64,000 nt of DNA from Bacteroidales bacterium. Its GTDB lineage: Bacteria; Bacteroidota; Bacteroidia; Bacteroidales; SM23-62. The position numbers and the translations under genes are program-made. Shown in pieces: positions 63,866-64,000 of this stretch (positions within the stretch are counted from its first letter, which is position 1; each line of letters starts with the position of its first letter). The notes under the pieces are model-generated. The model had not been told where the DNA came from and did no database searches. It saw only the letters and a list, made by a program, of their open reading frames with translations. The stretch covers positions 13,509-77,508 of the forward strand of contig JADHVS010000001.1 of assembly GCA_016783865.1 (NCBI GenBank). Reading direction: 5' to 3'.

Positions 63866-64000
63866 TTGACTCTCCTCGCAGCAAGCTGCGAGGAATCATC
63901 GATCCTTTATATAAATTTTTAATTGCGCTCGCTAACCCCGCAGCAAGCTACGGGGAAACGAGTTTCTGAGTTCGGCGAAGCCAATGCGCTCGCAGGATTC
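63866..64000 (+). repeat. Structured intergenic repeat, family 1, copy E (long form, reaches window end)
   Basis: Identical in plan to copy A, including the AAACGAGTTTCTGAGTTCGG block, and runs to the last base of the window (CGCTCGCAGGATTC). It lies 5' of the DUF1080 gene. Confidence 0.95.

Overview
The window is about 64 kb of chromosome from a member of the Bacteroidota, probably an uncultured Bacteroidales/Marinilabiliales-type organism. The evidence is a T9SS translocon gene (sprA), a T9SS C-terminal sorting domain, the LpxC-FabZ fusion, the gene orders maeB-ruvA-sprA-gcvH and rimP-nusA-infB, the families DUF4837, DUF4252 and DUF4861, and promoter boxes of the Bacteroidota type TAnnTTTG. 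The window is mostly ordinary chromosome with one accessory carbohydrate locus and an unusual amount of gene decay and small repeats. No complete tRNA, rRNA, CRISPR array or intact transposase was found.

Layout. 0-9.3 kb is mixed accessory DNA: a partial GH43 glycosidase, a broken hicA next to an intact hicB, a membrane DUF362 protein, a deleted SDR pseudogene, a T9SS-secreted protein with lamin-tail, cohesin-like and dockerin-like parts, and a DUF4143-type ATPase preceded by a 33-bp phased repeat. 9.6-21.3 kb is a pectin/rhamnogalacturonan locus: FAD-dependent oxidoreductase, remnant of a rhamnogalacturonan acetylesterase, GH105, PL22, GH39, DUF4861, GH28, truncated GH106 and an exported enolase-superfamily enzyme. 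No SusC/SusD pair is present in the window. 21.6-24.9 kb holds four poorly characterised envelope or exported proteins. 25.2-54.9 kb is core housekeeping: M23 peptidase, dxr, rseP, tatA, gatA pseudogene, DUF4837, M17 peptidase, pdxA, maeB, ruvA, sprA, gcvH, infB-nusA-rimP (minus strand), an HD hydrolase, lpxD, lpxC/fabZ, lpxA and thiL. 55.1-62.1 kb is the SUF Fe-S assembly cluster sufB-C-D-S-E-T followed by queG. The right end has a higBA locus with a frameshifted toxin and a secreted DUF1080 protein.

How the genes work together. The glycosidases and lyase would cut homogalacturonan and rhamnogalacturonan outside the cytoplasm; most carry lipoprotein or signal sequences. The core block links isoprenoid synthesis (dxr), envelope stress proteolysis (rseP), lipid A synthesis (lpxD/C/A), T9SS secretion (sprA) and translation (infB/nusA/rimP). 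The SUF genes probably form one transcription unit behind an operator-like palindrome that fits iron or Fe-S control.

The most unusual signals are: (1) a family of 109-136 bp structured intergenic repeats, five copies, all in the same orientation, one of which has removed the 5' end of hicA; (2) two toxin-antitoxin loci that both have a broken toxin and an intact antitoxin; (3) four tRNA-tail-like segments with terminators, three of which also read as a conserved peptide on the other strand; (4) two pseudogenes (SDR, gatA) made by clean internal deletions; and (5) exactly 33-bp-spaced operator-like repeats before the ATPase gene.
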